Below, piece after piece: positions 18,008 through 26,598 of a stretch of 64,000 bases of DNA. The notes beneath the pieces are model-generated. The model did no database searches. It saw nothing but the letters and a program-made list of their open reading frames with translations, and was not told the DNA's origin. Origin of the DNA: Flavobacterium sp. N3904 (GTDB lineage: Bacteria; Bacteroidota; Bacteroidia; Flavobacteriales; Flavobacteriaceae); assembly GCF_025947305.1 (NCBI RefSeq), contig NZ_CP110009.1, positions 1,839,501 through 1,903,500 of the forward strand, read 5' to 3'. Numbering within the stretch: the first letter of the stretch is position 1; every line of letters starts with the position of its first letter. The position numbers and the translations under genes were made by a program.

Positions 18008-18035
18008 AAAAACCGAAGCATTTCTACTTCGGTTT
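18006..18035 (-). terminator. Intrinsic terminator between convergent genes
   Basis: AAACCGAAG / CTTCGGTTT (18010-18018 and 18027-18035) forms a 9-base stem. Eight T follow it on the - strand, so it mainly serves the M3 peptidase gene. On the + strand the T run is short, but the stem lies right behind the UbiA-like stop. Confidence 0.8.
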
Positions 18036-18097
18036 AAATCTGCATTCTAATATCTTAATTGCTTCGCCTGTTCGCTATCGCTTGGGTCTGCAATCTT

Positions 18098-20125
18098 TTA
18101 TAACAATCCCGCTCTTTTCAACAAAGAATCTGGTTTTGGTTCTTGTCCTCTAAAACGTTTGTATAAAATCATTGGGTGTTCTGTTCCGCCTTTTGAAAGT
18201 ACATTTTCTTTGAATCTTTCGGCCACTTCGGTATTAAATATTCCTTCCTCTAAGAAATAAGCGAAAGCGTCGGCATCAAGAACCTCGGCCCATTTGTAAC
18301 TATAATATCCAGAAGAATATCCTCCTTGAAAAATATGTGAAAAGGCTGTACTCATTGCATTTTCTTTTACATCTGGATACAATTGTGTCGAAGCAAATTG
18401 CTCGGTTTCAAAAGTTTTGATGTCTGTAATATTCGTTGGGTTCTGTCCGTGCCAAGCCATATCCAATAAGCCAAAACTCAGTTGGCGCATCGTAGCCAAA
18501 CCTTCCTGAAAACTAGCGCTTTCTTTAATTTTTTGTACATATTCCTGCGGAATAACTTCTCCAGTTTCATAATGATGAGCAAACAAAGCCAAAGCTTCAG
18601 GTTCGTAACACCAATTTTCCATAATCTGGCTTGGTAATTCTACAAAGTCCCAATAAACCGATGTTCCCGATAGATTTGGATAGGTCGTATTGGCTAACAT
18701 TCCGTGCAATCCGTGACCAAATTCGTGAAATAAAGTAGTCACTTCGTTAAAAGTCAAAAGTGACGGCTTGGTTTCGGTAGGTTTTGTAAAGTTGCAAACA
18801 TTAGAAATATGAGGTCTTTCGTTTTTCCCGTGTTTAATGTATTGTGATTTGAAAGAAGTCATCCAAGCACCATTACGTTTGCCTTTTCGCGGAAAGAAAT
18901 CAGCATAAAAAACTGCCACCAATTCGTTGTTTTTGTCTGTTACTTCATAGGTAGTTACTTCTTCATGGTATTTGTCGATATCGAAAATCTCTGAAAAAGT
19001 CAATCCATATAGTTTTTTAGCAATGGTAAAAGCACCATTTAATACTTCCTCCAATTGGAAATACGGTTTCAATTTCTCATCATCCAAATTGAATAATTGT
19101 TGCTTCAATTTTTCTGAATAATATGCGCCGTCCCATTTTTCAAGTTGTTCGATTCCGTCTAGTTCTTTGGCGAACGCAGACAATTGTTCAAATTCTTTTT
19201 GCGCCGCTGGTTTGGCTTTGGCCAATAAATCATTTGAAAAAGACAATACTTTCTCTGGGCTTTCAGCCATACGCTCTTCAAGAACAAAATGGGCATGGGT
19301 TTTATAGCCCAAAAGATTGGCTCTTTCAAAACGAAATTTGACAATTTTTAGAACAATTTCCTGATTGTCAAATCCGTTGTTTTGAAAACATTTTGCACCA
19401 AAAGCAATAGCCATTTTTTTACGTAATTCACGATTGTCCGCATACGTCACAAACGGAATGTAACTTGGATGATCCAACGTAAAAATCCAGCCTTCTTTTT
19501 CTTGCGCTTTCGCCAATGAACGAGCCGCTTCGATGGTTCCTTCCGGTAAACCTGCTAAATGTTTGTAATCAGTAAGATGTAATTCGAAAGCGTTGGTTTC
19601 AGTCAACACATTTTCTCCAAATTGTAAACTTAGTTTTGATAATTCTTTGTCAATTTCACGTAGTTGATTTTTCTTGTCTTCTGGCAAATTAGCTCCATTT
19701 CTGGAAAAGCTTTTGTACTGTTTGTCTAGAAGTGTAGTTTGTTCCGGATTTAAGTTCAAAGAATCTCTTTGGTCGTAAACCGTTTTTACTTTTGCAAATA
19801 AAGAAGCATTCAAGCGAACGTCATTTCCAAATTCAGACAATAAAGGAGAAACCTCTTGGGCGATTTTTTGCATTTCGTCACTCGTCTCTGCAGAGTTTAA
19901 ATTAAAGAAAACACTTGAAATTCGGTCCAAAGTATCGCCGCTAAAAGACAATGCCTCAATAGTATTTTGAAAAGTAGGATTTTCTGTATTGCTTACAATA
20001 GCATCAATTTCTGCTTTCGCCAAGACAATTGCTTCCTGAAAAGCAGGAAGGTAATCTTCGTTTTTTATTTTAGAAAATGGCGCCGTGTCTAGCTTGGTGT
20101 CAAATTTCTGGAGTAGTATATTCAT
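18098..20125 (-). CDS. M3 family metallopeptidase (oligopeptidase/dipeptidyl carboxypeptidase)
   Basis: This 675-residue cytoplasmic-type peptidase has no signal peptide. TLFHEFGHGLHGML (about residues 463-476) carries the HExxH zinc site, and the third zinc ligand Glu lies in the following ...VELPSQIMENW segment. The C-terminal QGGYSSGYYSYKWAEVLDADAFAYF is typical of M3 enzymes (OpdA/Dcp). Whether it acts as an oligopeptidase or a carboxydipeptidase cannot be told. It is monocistronic. Confidence 0.93.
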   Translation of the reverse strand: MNILLQKFDTKLDTAPFSKIKNEDYLPAFQEAIVLAKAEIDAIVSNTENPTFQNTIEALSFSGDTLDRISSVFFNLNSAETSDEMQKIAQEVSPLLSEFGNDVRLNASLFAKVKTVYDQRDSLNLNPEQTTLLDKQYKSFSRNGANLPEDKKNQLREIDKELSKLSLQFGENVLTETNAFELHLTDYKHLAGLPEGTIEAARSLAKAQEKEGWIFTLDHPSYIPFVTYADNRELRKKMAIAFGAKCFQNNGFDNQEIVLKIVKFRFERANLLGYKTHAHFVLEERMAESPEKVLSFSNDLLAKAKPAAQKEFEQLSAFAKELDGIEQLEKWDGAYYSEKLKQQLFNLDDEKLKPYFQLEEVLNGAFTIAKKLYGLTFSEIFDIDKYHEEVTTYEVTDKNNELVAVFYADFFPRKGKRNGAWMTSFKSQYIKHGKNERPHISNVCNFTKPTETKPSLLTFNEVTTLFHEFGHGLHGMLANTTYPNLSGTSVYWDFVELPSQIMENWCYEPEALALFAHHYETGEVIPQEYVQKIKESASFQEGLATMRQLSFGLLDMAWHGQNPTNITDIKTFETEQFASTQLYPDVKENAMSTAFSHIFQGGYSSGYYSYKWAEVLDADAFAYFLEEGIFNTEVAERFKENVLSKGGTEHPMILYKRFRGQEPKPDSLLKRAGLL

Positions 20126-20231
20126 GATTGTATATTCGATTTTGTTATAAACAAGTGGTTGTTATGGCTTTATGTTTTCATGTTTTGAAAATAAAAACAA
20201 GAAAAATTTGTTAAAATTTATAATAAAAGTG

Positions 20232-20259
20232 TTGTTTATCGGTTTTTTATGTACTTTTG
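20232..20259 (+). promoter_or_regulatory. Promoter of the candidate small RNA
   Basis: TTG (20232-20234), 17 bases, then TACTTTTG (20252-20259) fits the loose flavobacterial promoter TTG-N17-23-TAnnTTTG. It points into a region without + strand genes. Confidence 0.45.
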
Positions 20260-20260
20260 T

Positions 20261-20412
20261 CGAGTAATTAATTAACACATCAATTAATTCAGTCGAAAAT
20301 TTTAACTCTTTTTGTCCCAAATAAAAAGAAAATTATATTGTTAAATACTAAATTTCCCCAAGTTTAGAATTTACAATATCCGAAAAGCTCCTCTTTTTTC
20401 AGGAGCTTTTTT
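20261..20412 (+). ncRNA. Candidate structured small RNA convergent with purE
   Basis: Between the M3 peptidase start and the purE stop lie four consecutive hairpins: CGA-gt-AATTAATT...AATTAATT-cag-TCG (20261-20295); AATTTT-aact-CTTTTT with AAAAAGAAAATT (20298-20334); a long stem 20335-20352 with 20363-20379 around the loop TTTCCCCAAG; and the terminator 20383-20412. A promoter-like sequence lies just upstream, and the T run of the terminator favours the + strand. An identity with a flavobacterial 6S-type RNA is possible, because 6S genes lie near purine genes in some bacteria, but the shape is not a single long rod. Expression is untested. Confidence 0.45.
20383..20412 (+). terminator. Intrinsic terminator, both directions
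   Basis: A perfect 10-base stem AAAAGCTCCT / AGGAGCTTTT has a T-rich loop. On the + strand six T follow; on the - strand only four. It ends the candidate small RNA and probably also purE, whose stop codon it touches. Confidence 0.8.
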
Positions 20413-20893
20413 ACTTATTTAAGTTTTCAGAAGATTTATAAACCGCTTCTTTCAGACCTTCCTTATATGTTATGATTTTATCTAAAATAGTTGCGTCGGC
20501 GCTACCAATAATTTGAGCGGCAAGAATTCCAGCATTTTTGGCGCCATTTAAAGCAACGGTTGCTACAGGAACACCGCCGGGCATTTGTAAAATTGACAAA
20601 ACACTGTCCCAACCATCGATAGAATTACTTGATTTTACAGGAACTCCAATGACAGGCAATGGAGACATCGATGCTACCATTCCTGGTAAATGCGCTGCAC
20701 CTCCAGCTCCGGCAATGATTACCGAAATACCGCGAGTATGAGCGTTTTTACTAAAATCAAATAATTTTTCTGGGGTTCTGTGTGCCGATACAATATCAAC
20801 TTCTACAGCTATATCGAATCCTTTTAAAATGTCTATGGCATCTTGCATTACCGGCATATCCGAAATACTTCCCATGATTATGGCTACTTTCAT
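20411..20893 (-). CDS. purE: N5-carboxyaminoimidazole ribonucleotide mutase
   Basis: PurE moves the carboxyl group of N5-CAIR to C4 in purine synthesis. The 160-residue length is that of the class I enzyme. MGSISDMPVM at the N-terminus, VSAHRTPEKL with the active His, and GAGGAAHLPGM are signature segments. It follows purK on the same strand with an 83-base gap that contains an inverted-repeat arm. Confidence 0.95.
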   Translation of the reverse strand: MKVAIIMGSISDMPVMQDAIDILKGFDIAVEVDIVSAHRTPEKLFDFSKNAHTRGISVIIAGAGGAAHLPGMVASMSPLPVIGVPVKSSNSIDGWDSVLSILQMPGGVPVATVALNGAKNAGILAAQIIGSADATILDKIITYKEGLKEAVYKSSENLNK

Positions 20894-21010
20894 AATAAGC
20901 CCCCTAACCCCCGAAGGGGGAATTCCTACTAGGAGGTGGGTAGGTTTTTAGTTAAAGTTTTTTAATTCGTAAGAGTTTAGACTCCCCCGTCGGGGGTTGG
21001 GGGGCTTATT
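20894..21010. repeat. 28-base inverted repeats between purE and purK
   Basis: The left arm 20894-20921 and the right arm 20983-21010 are complementary over 28 bases with two mismatches (AATAAGCCCCCTAACCCCC against AATAAGCCCCCCAACCCCC at the outer ends). The G/C-rich arms stand out from the AT-rich surroundings. The right arm lies inside purK and encodes its last residues. Confidence 0.85.
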
Positions 21011-22152
21011 ACTCTTATCGTATTTTTCACATCCTCGGCTATTCTCCTAGCTTTGTTTATGTCTTCATTGACAATGGTTACGTGCCCCATTTTTCTAAAA
21101 GGACGCGTTTGTTTCTTGCCGTAAATGTGTGGTGTAACTCCATTCCATCCTAATATTTTCTCTATGTTTTCGTAAACGACATCTCCAGAGAAACCTTCAG
21201 CTCCAGAGAGATTAACCATAATTCCAGCAACTTTACTCTCGCTATTTCCTAATGGCAGATCTAGAATCGCGCGTAAATGGTTTTCAAATTGCGAAGTATA
21301 ACTCGCTTCAATCGAGTAATGACCTGAATTATGTGGGCGAGGAGCCACTTCGTTTACCAAGATTTCATCATCTTCGGTTTGGAACATTTCAACCGCCAAT
21401 AGTCCAACATGATTGAATTGCTGCGAAACATTCAAAGCAATCAGTCTCGCTTTTTCGGCTACTTTGTCATCAATTCGAGCGGGACAAATTACATATTCCA
21501 CTTGGTTGGCTTCGGGATGAAACTCCATTTCGACTACAGGATATGTTTTTATTTCTCCTTGCGGATTGCGGCAAACGATTACGGCCAATTCATTTTTGAA
21601 AGGAACCATCGTTTCGGCAATACATTCTACATTCGGTAAATTTTCTAAATCAGCTGTTTGTCTAATGACTTTTACACCGTTTCCGTCGTATCCAAATTCG
21701 GTACATTTCCATACAAAAGGAAGTTGAATATTAGAATCTACTAAATCGACTACTAAATCTTTTAATGTCGCGTATCGCTTGAAAGGTGCTGTTGGAATAT
21801 TATTTTTGATATAAAACTCCTTTTGAATTCCTTTATTCTGAATCAGTTTCAGTGTTTTTGGCGAAGGAAAAACTTTTACGCCTTCGTTTTCCAATTTTTC
21901 AAGTGCATCTAAATTCACCAATTCAATTTCAAAAGTCAAAACATCTACTTGTTTCCCAAAATTGTAAACTGTTTCAAAATCCATTAGGTCACCTTGAAAG
22001 AATTGATTACATGCTATTTTGCAGGGAGCTTCATCGCTAGGATCAAGAACATAAGTTTGTATGTCAAATTTTCTGGTGTCAAACAAAAGCATTTTGCCTA
22101 ATTGTCCGCCACCAAGTATACCTAATTTAAAAGAGGATGAAAAATAATTCAT
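20977..22152 (-). CDS. purK: N5-carboxyaminoimidazole ribonucleotide synthase
   Basis: PurK makes N5-CAIR from AIR, ATP and bicarbonate. The 391-residue ATP-grasp protein has LGILGGGQLGKML at residues 10-22, PFVWKCTEFGYDGNGVKVI as the ATP-binding loop, and VNEVAPRPHNSGHYSIEAS as the metal site. The final residues ISPPTPDGGV are encoded by the right arm of the inverted repeat, so the C-terminus looks replaced or extended by repeat sequence. A -7 box lies at 22200-22207. Confidence 0.95.
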   Translation of the reverse strand: MNYFSSSFKLGILGGGQLGKMLLFDTRKFDIQTYVLDPSDEAPCKIACNQFFQGDLMDFETVYNFGKQVDVLTFEIELVNLDALEKLENEGVKVFPSPKTLKLIQNKGIQKEFYIKNNIPTAPFKRYATLKDLVVDLVDSNIQLPFVWKCTEFGYDGNGVKVIRQTADLENLPNVECIAETMVPFKNELAVIVCRNPQGEIKTYPVVEMEFHPEANQVEYVICPARIDDKVAEKARLIALNVSQQFNHVGLLAVEMFQTEDDEILVNEVAPRPHNSGHYSIEASYTSQFENHLRAILDLPLGNSESKVAGIMVNLSGAEGFSGDVVYENIEKILGWNGVTPHIYGKKQTRPFRKMGHVTIVNEDINKARRIAEDVKNTIRVISPPTPDGGV

Positions 22153-22199
22153 TGTGATTGTCTTTAGCTTTGTCTGTTGGGCATATTGCCTAGTGTGTG

Positions 22200-22207
22200 C
22201 AAAGATA
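22200..22207 (-). promoter_or_regulatory. Possible -7 box for purK-purE
   Basis: On the - strand this is TATCTTTG, an exact TAnnTTTG match, 47 bases before the purK ATG. The -33 position has no clear TTG. Confidence 0.4.
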
Positions 22208-22233
22208 CTTTTTCCTAATCGAATAGGAAAATG

Positions 22234-22782
22234 CTATTTTATTTTCTTCAAAACTTCTTTGGCGACAGCTTTGTACGCTGCACTATGATTTGGAAAATCT
22301 TTGGTGATTATCGTTTTCAATTCGGGATGAATCCAATCGTAATGTTGTCCCAAAATATACAAAGTCCGCATCGAATAAGCTTTGGGAGCTACTTTGATAT
22401 CATTAATTAGCCAGTCAAAAGAATTTTCAATTATTTGTTCCAAGTGTTTTTCCGAAAGCTGTATTTCTTTTTTCTTATAATGCGAAAGAACCAAAAGCTG
22501 ACAAATTTTGGCTATTGGACGAATTGAACTTTCGTCTTTTAAGTTTTTAATATTGGAACAGAAAAAATTCAAATGAGCTGTAAGCCATTCCAATTTTTGG
22601 TAACAAACAAATTCAAGAATCCAACAGGCTTTGGATGCATTTTTGTCTGAAACTTGAAAACAAAGTCGAATCAACTCCAGAAAAAGTATCGGATTACTGA
22701 GTACTTCGTTGGCATATTTTTGTCGATTGGCCCTATGTCCTGTTACATAATCTAAATTTTTTTGGAATTCGGTGACCATCAT
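22234..22782 (-). CDS. Conserved helical protein of unknown function
   Basis: The protein of about 182 residues is nearly all helical, with short repeated units such as ASKACWILEFVCYQKLEWL and SFDWLINDIKVAPKAYSMRTLYILG that resemble HEAT/ARM repeats. The C-terminal PNHSAAYKAVAKEVLKKI is distinctive. The frame is open to 23073, but that part is the reverse of hpt, so ATG at 22782 (or 22779) is chosen. From memory, similar short flavobacterial proteins carry the label adenylosuccinate lyase, but the sequence shows none of that enzyme's motifs. It is divergent from hpt. Confidence 0.6.
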   Translation of the reverse strand: MMVTEFQKNLDYVTGHRANRQKYANEVLSNPILFLELIRLCFQVSDKNASKACWILEFVCYQKLEWLTAHLNFFCSNIKNLKDESSIRPIAKICQLLVLSHYKKKEIQLSEKHLEQIIENSFDWLINDIKVAPKAYSMRTLYILGQHYDWIHPELKTIITKDFPNHSAAYKAVAKEVLKKIK

Positions 22783-22819
22783 CAGTATTTTTGGTTTAAA
22801 AGTACAAATCAATTGACAA

Positions 22820-22848
22820 TTGTCAAAAGTGAAATCCCTATCTTTGCC
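22820..22848 (+). promoter_or_regulatory. Promoter of hpt
   Basis: TTG (22820-22822), 18 bases, TATCTTTG (22841-22848) matches the Bacteroidetes promoter. It lies inside the longest open frame of hpt, which supports the downstream start at 22871. Confidence 0.6.
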
Positions 22849-22870
22849 AAATATTTTAAAACACAAAACT

Positions 22871-23401
22871 GTGATACAACTACACGATAAACAATTTGTT
22901 CCGTTTATTTCAGCCAAAGAGATAAACTTTGCTATTGAAAAAATGGTAGCGCAAATAGAAGACGATTTTTTTGATGAAACACCAATTTTTATTGGAGTCT
23001 TGAATGGTTCTTTTATGGTGGTTTCCGATTTTTTAAAATTATACAAAAAACCCTGTGAGGTTTCTTTTATCAAACTGGCTTCTTACGAAGGAACAACTTC
23101 CACAGAATCGGTTAAGCAATTAATCGGTTTAAACCAGGATTTAACTGGGCGCACCGTCGTTGTTATTGAAGATATTATCGATACAGGAAATACTTTAGAG
23201 GAATTGAAAAAATTGTTTAAAAGTCAAAATGTAAAGCATTTTAAAATCGCAACCTTGTTCTTCAAACCCGATGCTTTCAAAAAAGACCTGAAAATTGATT
23301 ATGTCGGTATCCGAATTCCTAACAAATTCATCGTTGGTTTTGGTTTGGATTATGATGGTTTAGGTAGGAATTTACCAGAAGTATATCAATTAAAAGAATA
23401 A
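22871..23401 (+). CDS. hpt: Hypoxanthine phosphoribosyltransferase
   Basis: It salvages hypoxanthine (and probably guanine) with PRPP. VVVIEDIIDTGNTL is the PRPP-binding motif, FIGVLNGSFM the first substrate loop, and FIKLASYEGT the flexible loop. The start is taken as GTG 22871 (MIQLHDKQF) because the longer frame from TTG 22820 contains the promoter and an N-terminus that looks unrelated. That gives 176 residues, the usual size. adk follows after 31 bases. Confidence 0.92.
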   Translation: MIQLHDKQFVPFISAKEINFAIEKMVAQIEDDFFDETPIFIGVLNGSFMVVSDFLKLYKKPCEVSFIKLASYEGTTSTESVKQLIGLNQDLTGRTVVVIEDIIDTGNTLEELKKLFKSQNVKHFKIATLFFKPDAFKKDLKIDYVGIRIPNKFIVGFGLDYDGLGRNLPEVYQLKE

Positions 23402-23432
23402 AAAAAGAGTAAAAATCACATATAAAAAAGGA

Positions 23433-24005
23433 ATGATCAATATAGTTTTATTTGGAAAGCCAGGAGCCGGAAAAGGAACTCAGGCTGAGTTTTTAAAAGA
23501 AAAATACAAATTAACACACATTTCAACTGGAGATGTTTTTCGTTATAACCTGAAAAATGATACTCCATTGGGCAAAGAAGCAAGAGTATATATGGATGCT
23601 GGGGATTTGGTTCCAGACGAATTAACGACCAAAATGCTTATTGATGAGGTAAACAAACATTTGGATTCCAACGGAATTTTATTCGACGGATATCCAAGAA
23701 CAATCGGTCAAGCCGAAGCATTAGACGCATTTTTACCAACAATTGGTTCAAGTGTAACTGCAACAGTAGCCCTTGAAGCCGATGATAATATTCTGGTAGC
23801 AAGATTATTGGAAAGAGGAAAAACTAGCGGAAGAGTTGACGACCAAGACGAAGAAAAAATCAGAAACCGTTACCAAGAATACAACGAAAAAACAGCTCCA
23901 TTGATGGGGTATTACAAGGACCAAAATAAGTTTCACGCTGTAAATGGAATAGGAACTATTCAGGAAATTACAGAAAGACTTACGGCAGTTATTGATAATT
24001 TGTAG
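23433..24005 (+). CDS. adk: Adenylate kinase
   Basis: It interconverts ATP + AMP and 2 ADP. GKPGAGKGTQ is the P-loop, THISTGDVFR and DGYPRTIGQAE are the AMP-binding parts, and the short LID segment contains LLERGKTSGRVDDQDEE, so this is the short form without a zinc LID (190 residues). It is co-directional with hpt, forming a purine-salvage pair. Repeat element copy C begins within its TAG stop. Confidence 0.95.
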   Translation: MINIVLFGKPGAGKGTQAEFLKEKYKLTHISTGDVFRYNLKNDTPLGKEARVYMDAGDLVPDELTTKMLIDEVNKHLDSNGILFDGYPRTIGQAEALDAFLPTIGSSVTATVALEADDNILVARLLERGKTSGRVDDQDEEKIRNRYQEYNEKTAPLMGYYKDQNKFHAVNGIGTIQEITERLTAVIDNL

Positions 24006-24147
24006 GAGCAATATCCAGCTTTACGTTACAAGTCCTCGTCCCGTTGTTTATTTTTCTAAAGCGCCTCACAAGCTTCTTTCAGTCGCTTTCGAGTCACTCA
24101 TAAAAATTAAACAACGGGACTGTGGGCTTTTCACTTCTATCTGGGCT
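24004..24147 (-). repeat. Hairpin repeat element, copy C (long form)
   Basis: On the - strand the element runs from AGCCCAGATAGAAGTG to GGATATTGCTCCT, the same ends as copies A and D. Its inner hairpin is a perfect 13-base stem (24038-24050, GTCCCGTTGTTTA, with 24108-24120) around a loop of 57 bases, longer than in the other copies. It starts inside the adk stop codon. Confidence 0.7.
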
Positions 24148-24212
24148 ATGAAAATAAGATTACACAAAACGGGATTCTATGAAATCCAAAATATAAACGA
24201 ATTATCTAACAA

Positions 24213-25487
24213 TTGGAAATAGTAATAATTTTTTTTCTGATACTCTTAAATGGAGTTTTCTCCATGTCTGAAATCGCATTGATTTCGGCCAGGAAAAACA
24301 GATTGGAAACCGCAGCAAAAAAAGGAAACAAAAGCGCTCAAATCGCTTTGGATTTAGCCAATTCGCCAAACAAATTCCTGTCAACGGTTCAAATAGGCAT
24401 AACACTTATTGGAATACTTACCGGGATTTACAGCGGCGACAAAATAACTGCCGATGTAGAAATATTTGTAAAAGGATTTCATCTATTAGCGCCGTTTTCA
24501 CATTCAATTGCTGTTGGAATAGTTGTTGTGATACTTACATTTTTTTCTTTGGTGTTGGGAGAGTTGTTGCCTAAAAGAATTGGGTTAAACCATCCTGAAG
24601 GTATTGCCAAAGCAGTGGCATTACCCATGAAAATTGTTTCGATAATTACGGCTCCATTTATATGGTTACTAATGACTTCGACCGATTTTTTATTGGATAT
24701 TCTGAAAATAAAACCCACAGCTGATGGGAAAGTAACCGAAGAAGAGATAAAAGCCATAATCAAAGAAGGTACTGAAGGTGGTGAAGTTCAGGAAATAGAA
24801 CAAGATATAGTAGAACGTGTTTTTCATATTGGAGATCGAAAAATCAATTCGTTAATGACCCATAGAAAAGCGGTTATGATTTTGCCTTTGCACGCAGACA
24901 AAAACAAAGTAAAGGAGTTTATGCTGAAAGAACTGCATTCTATTTACCCAGTTTATGGAGATAATCACGATGATATTGTTGGAGTAGTTAACTTAAAAAA
25001 TATCTTCGCTCATTTTGAAAACGAAAACTTCAATTTGGCCGAAATTATGACTGAAGCTCCTTTTATGATGGAGCAAACTACTGCATACAAAGCGCTGGAA
25101 CAGTTTAAGGAAACAGGAGTTCATTATGCGCTAGTTTCAGATGAATATGGCGTTTTTCAAGGAGTAATTACGCTGAATGATATTCTCGAAGCACTAGTAG
25201 GTAATGCATCTGATTTTTATAAAGATGACTTCCAATTAATTGAAAGAGAAGATGGAACTTGGATGGTAGATGGACATTATTCACTACACGATTTCTTGAC
25301 TTATTTCGAGTTGGATGATTTGATAAATGATTATGAAGTAACCACAGTAAGCGGATTAATAATGACCGAATTATCACGTATCCCAAAAGAAGGAGAAAAG
25401 TTGATTTGGCACAAGTTTGAGTTAGAGGTCATCGATATGGATGGCGTGAAGATTGATAAAGTAATGGTTAAAGCCTTAAAAGGGTAA
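24213..25487 (+). CDS. CNNM/CorC-type (HlyC) transmembrane protein with CBS domains
   Basis: The 424-residue protein has an N-terminal DUF21/CNNM membrane domain (about residues 1-190, with FSMSEIALISARKNRLE and SLVLGELLPKRIGLNHPE). Two CBS domains follow (about 205-330, with MTHRKAVMILP and VSDEYGVFQGVITLNDILEAL), then a C-terminal CorC_HlyC domain. The family is involved in Mg/Co transport or tolerance; the old name haemolysin is not supported by function. The TTG start is used because it gives the complete first helix. It lies between adk and obgE. Confidence 0.85.
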   Translation: MEIVIIFFLILLNGVFSMSEIALISARKNRLETAAKKGNKSAQIALDLANSPNKFLSTVQIGITLIGILTGIYSGDKITADVEIFVKGFHLLAPFSHSIAVGIVVVILTFFSLVLGELLPKRIGLNHPEGIAKAVALPMKIVSIITAPFIWLLMTSTDFLLDILKIKPTADGKVTEEEIKAIIKEGTEGGEVQEIEQDIVERVFHIGDRKINSLMTHRKAVMILPLHADKNKVKEFMLKELHSIYPVYGDNHDDIVGVVNLKNIFAHFENENFNLAEIMTEAPFMMEQTTAYKALEQFKETGVHYALVSDEYGVFQGVITLNDILEALVGNASDFYKDDFQLIEREDGTWMVDGHYSLHDFLTYFELDDLINDYEVTTVSGLIMTELSRIPKEGEKLIWHKFELEVIDMDGVKIDKVMVKALKG

Positions 25488-25533
25488 AATTTGGTTTAAT
25501 AGTTTAAGTGTTTAAAATTAGTAGAAGATCAGC

Positions 25534-25567
25534 TAAACTTTAAACTTTTAAACTTTAAACTTTAAAC
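25534..25567 (+). repeat. Tandem TAAACTT heptads before obgE
   Basis: Four to five copies of a TAAACTT/AAACTTT unit lie in the 88-base gap before obgE. The sequence before them (GTTTAATAGTTTAAGTGTTTAAA) is roughly their reverse complement, so a weak AT-rich hairpin is possible. Confidence 0.6.
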
Positions 25568-25575
25568 AAAAGAGT

Positions 25576-26577
25576 ATGACAGAAGGGAATTTTGTAGATT
25601 ACGTAAAAATTTATGTTTCTTCAGGAAAAGGAGGAAAGGGATCTACGCACTTGCATAGAGAAAAATTTATTGAAAAAGGTGGCCCAGACGGTGGTGATGG
25701 AGGACGAGGGGGACACGTTTATCTAGTGGGAAATAAAGGACTTTGGACTTTGTTTCACTTAAAATTTGCTCGTCATATTAAAGCAGGACATGGTGGAGAC
25801 GGAGGAGGAGATCGTAGTACTGGTGCAGATGGAGACGATAAATTTATTGAAGTTCCGTTGGGAACGGTTGTAAAAGATAAAGAAACAGGCGAAACCTTAT
25901 TTGAAATTACCGAAGACGGAGAGAAACAGATTCTTTCTCGTGGAGGTAAAGGAGGATTAGGAAACTGGCACTTTAGAAGTTCAACCAATCAAACACCACG
26001 CTATTCCCAACCGGGTTTGCCAGGTGTAGAAATGGATGTGATTCTAGAACTTAAAGTTTTGGCCGATGTAGGTTTGGTAGGTTTTCCGAATGCGGGTAAA
26101 TCAACATTATTATCTGTATTGACTTCTGCAAAACCAAAAATCGCCGATTATCCGTTTACGACTTTAAAACCAAATCTTGGAATTGTGGCATACAGGGATT
26201 TTCAGTCATTTGTGATTGCCGATATTCCCGGAATTATAGAAGGTGCTGCCGAAGGAAAAGGATTAGGACATTATTTCTTGCGCCATATTGAACGTAATTC
26301 AACTTTGTTGTTTTTAGTTCCAGTTGACACTCCGGACATTAAGGCGGAATATGATATTCTGGTAAATGAATTGACAAAATACAATCCAGAAATGCTCGAT
26401 AAAGAACGTTTGTTGGTCATTTCAAAATGTGACATGCTCGATGATGAATTAAAAGCTGAATTGAAAACGGAATTAGACGTTGCTTTCAAAGATGTTCCTT
26501 ATATGTTTATTTCATCGGTAGCTCAACAAGGTTTGACCGAATTGAAAGATAAATTATGGAAAATGTTGAACGACTAA
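25576..26577 (+). CDS. obgE: Obg GTPase
   Basis: This essential GTPase is linked to 50S ribosome assembly and growth control. The N-terminal Obg fold (residues 1-160) has glycine-rich stretches such as [12 protein letters not shown]. The G domain has G1 [10 protein letters not shown]2 near DYPFTTL, G3 [10 protein letters not shown] and G4 SKCD in place of the common NKxD. At 333 residues it lacks the C-terminal OCT domain. A terminator follows. Confidence 0.95.
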   Translation: MTEGNFVDYVKIYVSSGKGGKGSTHLHREKFIEKGGPDGGDGGRGGHVYLVGNKGLWTLFHLKFARHIKAGHGGDGGGDRSTGADGDDKFIEVPLGTVVKDKETGETLFEITEDGEKQILSRGGKGGLGNWHFRSSTNQTPRYSQPGLPGVEMDVILELKVLADVGLVGFPNAGKSTLLSVLTSAKPKIADYPFTTLKPNLGIVAYRDFQSFVIADIPGIIEGAAEGKGLGHYFLRHIERNSTLLFLVPVDTPDIKAEYDILVNELTKYNPEMLDKERLLVISKCDMLDDELKAELKTELDVAFKDVPYMFISSVAQQGLTELKDKLWKMLND

Positions 26578-26598
26578 AAGGAGTCATAATTAAAGAGA

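Noticed and set aside
18040..18100. Sequence GTTCGCTATCGCTTGGGTCTGCAATC, with a similar piece near 44360-44412
   Set aside because: Only loose similarity of short AT-rich pieces (CTATCGCT, TCTGCAATCT); too little to call another repeat family.
22783..23073. N-terminal extension of the helical protein next to hpt
   Set aside because: These codons are the reverse strand of hpt and its promoter; the conserved part begins at the ATG at 22782.
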